Origin: Actinomycetes bacterium
Lineage (GTDB): Bacteria; Actinomycetota; Actinomycetes; Mycobacteriales; Micromonosporaceae
DNA length: 6,387 bases
Reading direction: 5' to 3'
Assembly (NCBI GenBank): GCA_023437285.1
Contig: JAEZGP010000337.1
Location: 1-6,387 of the forward strand
The notes under the pieces are model-generated. The model was not told where the DNA came from and ran no database searches. It saw only the letters and a program-made list of their open reading frames with translations. Of the stretch, positions 1 through 6,387 are shown piece by piece. The first letter of the stretch is position 1; every line of letters starts with the position of its first letter. The position numbers and the translations under genes were made by a program.

Positions 1-50
1 ACCGCGAGCGTTGCCGCGCCGGCGGCGAGTCTGGTCGAGATACGTCTCAT
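1..50 (-). CDS. 5' end of a probable exported protein (partial, runs off the window)
   Basis: Reading leftwards from an ATG at 50-48, the frame stays open to the window edge and gives MRRISTRLAAGAATLA, with a final partial codon (GT) that must encode valine. The sequence shows a basic n-region (Arg 2, 3 and 7) running into an Ala/Leu/Gly stretch, the usual opening of a Sec or Tat signal peptide or an N-terminal membrane anchor. The paired arginines do not fit the full Tat consensus well. An AGGAGGA Shine-Dalgarno sequence at 64-58 lies 7 nt from the start, which strongly supports this start. Only 16 codons are visible, so the mature protein's function cannot be named. It is transcribed divergently from the ATPase/HTH gene at 201 and shares a 150-nt intergenic region with it. 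The alternative is a chance ORF; the combination of Shine-Dalgarno sequence and signal-like start makes that less likely. Confidence 0.72.
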   Translation of the reverse strand, partial: MRRISTRLAAGAATLA

Positions 51-57
51 GGGGTTT

Positions 58-64
58 TCCTCCT
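58..64 (-). promoter_or_regulatory. Shine-Dalgarno sequence of the exported-protein gene
   Basis: On the minus strand the sequence is AGGAGGA, followed by AAACCCC and ATG (7-nt spacing). This near-perfect match to the anti-Shine-Dalgarno sequence is what decides the start at position 50. Its first four bases (64-61) also form the 3' arm of the dyad at 61-85. Confidence 0.75.
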
Positions 65-85
65 CGTGTGTGGATGCCACGAGGA
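61..85 (-). promoter_or_regulatory. 8-bp inverted repeat overlapping the Shine-Dalgarno sequence (leader hairpin or operator)
   Basis: Positions 61-68 (tcctcgtg) are the exact reverse complement of 78-85 (cacgagga), with a 9-nt loop between them. In the minus-strand mRNA the downstream arm is CACGAGGA, whose last four bases are the first part of the AGGAGGA Shine-Dalgarno sequence. Folding would therefore partly hide the ribosome-binding site. As DNA, the same dyad could instead be an operator, possibly for the neighbouring HTH protein. The sequence shows the dyad; either function is inference. Confidence 0.45.
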
Positions 86-112
86 TCGGCCGCGCGGGCG
101 CTCACTCTCCAG

Positions 113-139
113 GTCATATTGCTACCAATCACTGTTCAA
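113..139 (-). promoter_or_regulatory. Weak sigma-70-like promoter candidate for the exported-protein gene
   Basis: On the minus strand, TTGAAC (139-134) resembles a -35 element and TATGAC (118-113) a -10 element, each matching four of six consensus bases. The 15-nt spacer is short. Transcription would begin near 106, placing the 61-85 dyad in the leader. It sits in the most AT-rich part of the intergenic region. Many actinobacterial promoters match the consensus poorly, so this is only a candidate. Confidence 0.25.
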
Positions 140-187
140 CGTGTGCGGTGGGGTCGAACATGAAAAGCACGCAACCGCCGGACCAGC

Positions 188-196
188 GGGAGGTGA
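188..196 (+). promoter_or_regulatory. Shine-Dalgarno sequence that fixes the ATPase/HTH start at 201
   Basis: GGGAGGTGA lies just upstream of the ATG at 201; the GGAGG core ends 7 nt before the start codon. The open frame extends further upstream to an ATG at 66. However, the 45 extra residues from there look noncoding (Cys-, Ser- and Arg-rich), and that ATG has no comparable site. Confidence 0.85.
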
Positions 197-200
197 CGGC

Positions 201-3721
<3,521 letters not shown>

Positions 3722-4913
3722 TCAGCCCAGCCGCGCGTCGCGCGCCGAGGCCAGCCGGCTGGGCAGGCCCCACAGCTGCACGAAGCCCTTGGCCAGCGAC
3801 TGGTCGAACATGTCGCCCGAGTCGTAGGTGGCCAGGCTGAAGTCGTACAGGGAGGCGGCCGAGCGCCGGCCGGTGACCACGGCGCGGCCGCCGTGCAGGG
3901 TCAGCCGGATGTCGCCGGAGACGTGCTTCTGGGTGTCGTCGATGAACGCGTCGAGGGCGTTCTTGAGCGGGCTGAACCACAGCCCGTCGTAGACCAGCTC
4001 GCCCCAGCGCTGGTCGACGCCCTTCTTGAAGCGGGCCAGGTCGCGCTCGACGGTGACGTTCTCCAACTCCTGGTGGGCGGTGATGAGCGCGATCGCACCC
4101 GGCGCCTCGTACACCTCGCGGCTCTTGATGCCGACGAGCCGGTCCTCGACCATGTCGAGGCGGCCCACGCCCTGGGCGCCCGCGCGCTTGTTCAGCTCCA
4201 CGATCGCCTCGTACGGGGACACGGATTTCCCGTCGATCGCGACCGGCACCCCCGCCTCGAAGGTGATCACGACCTCGTCGGGCTCGCGAGCCACGGCCGG
4301 GTCGGCGGTGTAGTCGTAGATGTCCTCGATGGGCCCGTTCCAGATGTCCTCAAGGAAGCCGGTCTCGACCGCGCGGCCCCACAGGTTCTGGTCGATCGAG
4401 TACGGCGACTTGCTCGACACCTCGATCGGCAGCTGCTTCTCCTCGGCGAACGCGATCGCCTTGTCGCGCGTCCAGGCGTAGTCGCGGGCCGGCGCGATGA
4501 CCTTCAGCTCGGGCGCGAGCGCGCCGATGCCGACCTCGAAGCGGACCTGGTCGTTGCCCTTGCCGGTGCAGCCGTGCGACACGATCGTGCCGTTGTACTT
4601 CTTGGCGGCGGCCACCAGGTGCTTGACGATCAGCGGCCGGGACAGGGCCGACACCAGCGGGTACCGGTCCATGTAGAGCGCGTTGGCGCGCAGCGCCGGC
4701 AGGCAGAAGTCGGTGGCGAACTCCTCCCGGGCGTCGACCACCTCGGCCTCCACGGCGCCGCAGTCGAGCGCGCGCTGCCGGATGGCGTCCATGTTCTCCC
4801 CGCCCTGGCCCACGTCGACGGCCACGGCGATGACCTCGGCGCCGGTCTTGTCGGCGAGGTACGGAATGGCGACGGACGTGTCCAGCCCGCCGGAGAAGGC
4901 GAGTACGACCCGC

Positions 4914-4921
<8 letters not shown>
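3722..4921 (-). CDS. argG: Argininosuccinate synthase
   Basis: ArgG condenses citrulline and aspartate with ATP to form argininosuccinate, AMP and pyrophosphate; it is a cytoplasmic homotetramer. From ATG 4921 the protein has 399 residues, typical of bacterial ArgG type 1. The N-terminal ATP-pyrophosphatase loop AFSGGLDTS is at 8-16, [13 protein letters not shown] at 118-130, and the conserved synthetase region continues through [12 protein letters not shown] at 172-183. The frame is open 23 codons further upstream, but the start at 4921 is set by AAGGAG with 7-nt spacing and by the family's usual [16 protein letters not shown] opening. Its first 8 nt overlap the end of argR (ATGACTGA), which favours translational coupling. 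The protein ends 69 nt before the argH GTG. No missing residues or frame breaks are seen. Confidence 0.97.

Positions 4922-6387
<1,466 letters not shown>

Larger units (their letters stand above)
51..200. promoter_or_regulatory. Divergent intergenic region between the exported-protein gene and the ATPase/HTH gene
   Basis: This 150-nt region separates two divergent starts and must contain the promoters of both, unless one is leaderless or read from elsewhere. The stretch around 113-140 is clearly less GC-rich than the rest of the window, as expected for a promoter core. It holds an 8-bp dyad at 61-85, a short imperfect palindrome at 118-129, and a weak sigma-70-like pair on the minus strand. 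I could not identify a convincing plus-strand promoter. A small ORF could start at 160, but it has no good Shine-Dalgarno sequence. Confidence 0.6.

Noticed and set aside
66..200. Longer N-terminus of the ATPase starting at ATG 66
   Set aside because: No ribosome-binding site precedes 66. The extra 45 residues look noncoding, and GGGAGGTGA points to ATG 201.
51..200. ARG box (ArgR operator)
   Set aside because: I found no pair of AT-rich TGAAT/ATTCA-like half-sites. The expected operator for this operon is upstream of argC, outside the window.

Overview
The window is very GC-rich and densely coded, with strong G/C preference at third codon positions and four-base start/stop overlaps. The gene order argF-argR-argG-argH on one strand is the actinobacterial arginine arrangement (argCJBDFRGH). 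The protein sequences, notably ArgF, look most like Micromonosporaceae (Actinoplanes or Micromonospora type). That family assignment comes from memory of related proteins, not from a search.

Layout. Positions 1-50 hold the 5' end of a minus-strand gene encoding what looks like the start of a signal peptide; the rest lies outside the window. Positions 51-200 are a divergent intergenic region. It has a good Shine-Dalgarno sequence at each end, a dyad overlapping the left-hand one, and a weak candidate promoter. Positions 201-2225 (+) encode a 674-residue STAND-type ATPase with a C-terminal helix-turn-helix, probably a regulator of unknown target. The rest of the window is the distal arginine operon on the minus strand, read right to left: possibly the last four codons of argD, then argF (6376-5456), argR (5459-4914), argG (4921-3722) and argH (3652-2222).

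How the genes work together. ArgF makes citrulline from ornithine and carbamoyl phosphate. ArgG condenses citrulline with aspartate to argininosuccinate, and ArgH splits this to arginine and fumarate. ArgR is the arginine-sensing repressor expected to control the operon from an operator upstream of argC, outside the window. argF/argR overlap by 4 nt and argR/argG by 8 nt, which suggests translational coupling. argG and argH are separated by about 69 nt carrying a perfect 15-bp GC-rich hairpin, the main possible control point within the operon.

The ATPase gene converges on argH, and both genes end within one CTAG palindrome, so there is no intergenic space for a terminator. The arginine genes are ordinary. 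The accessory interest lies in the ATPase/HTH protein, its divergent exported neighbour, and the two hairpins. I see no mobile element, CRISPR array, tRNA or rRNA, and nothing that proves a new system.
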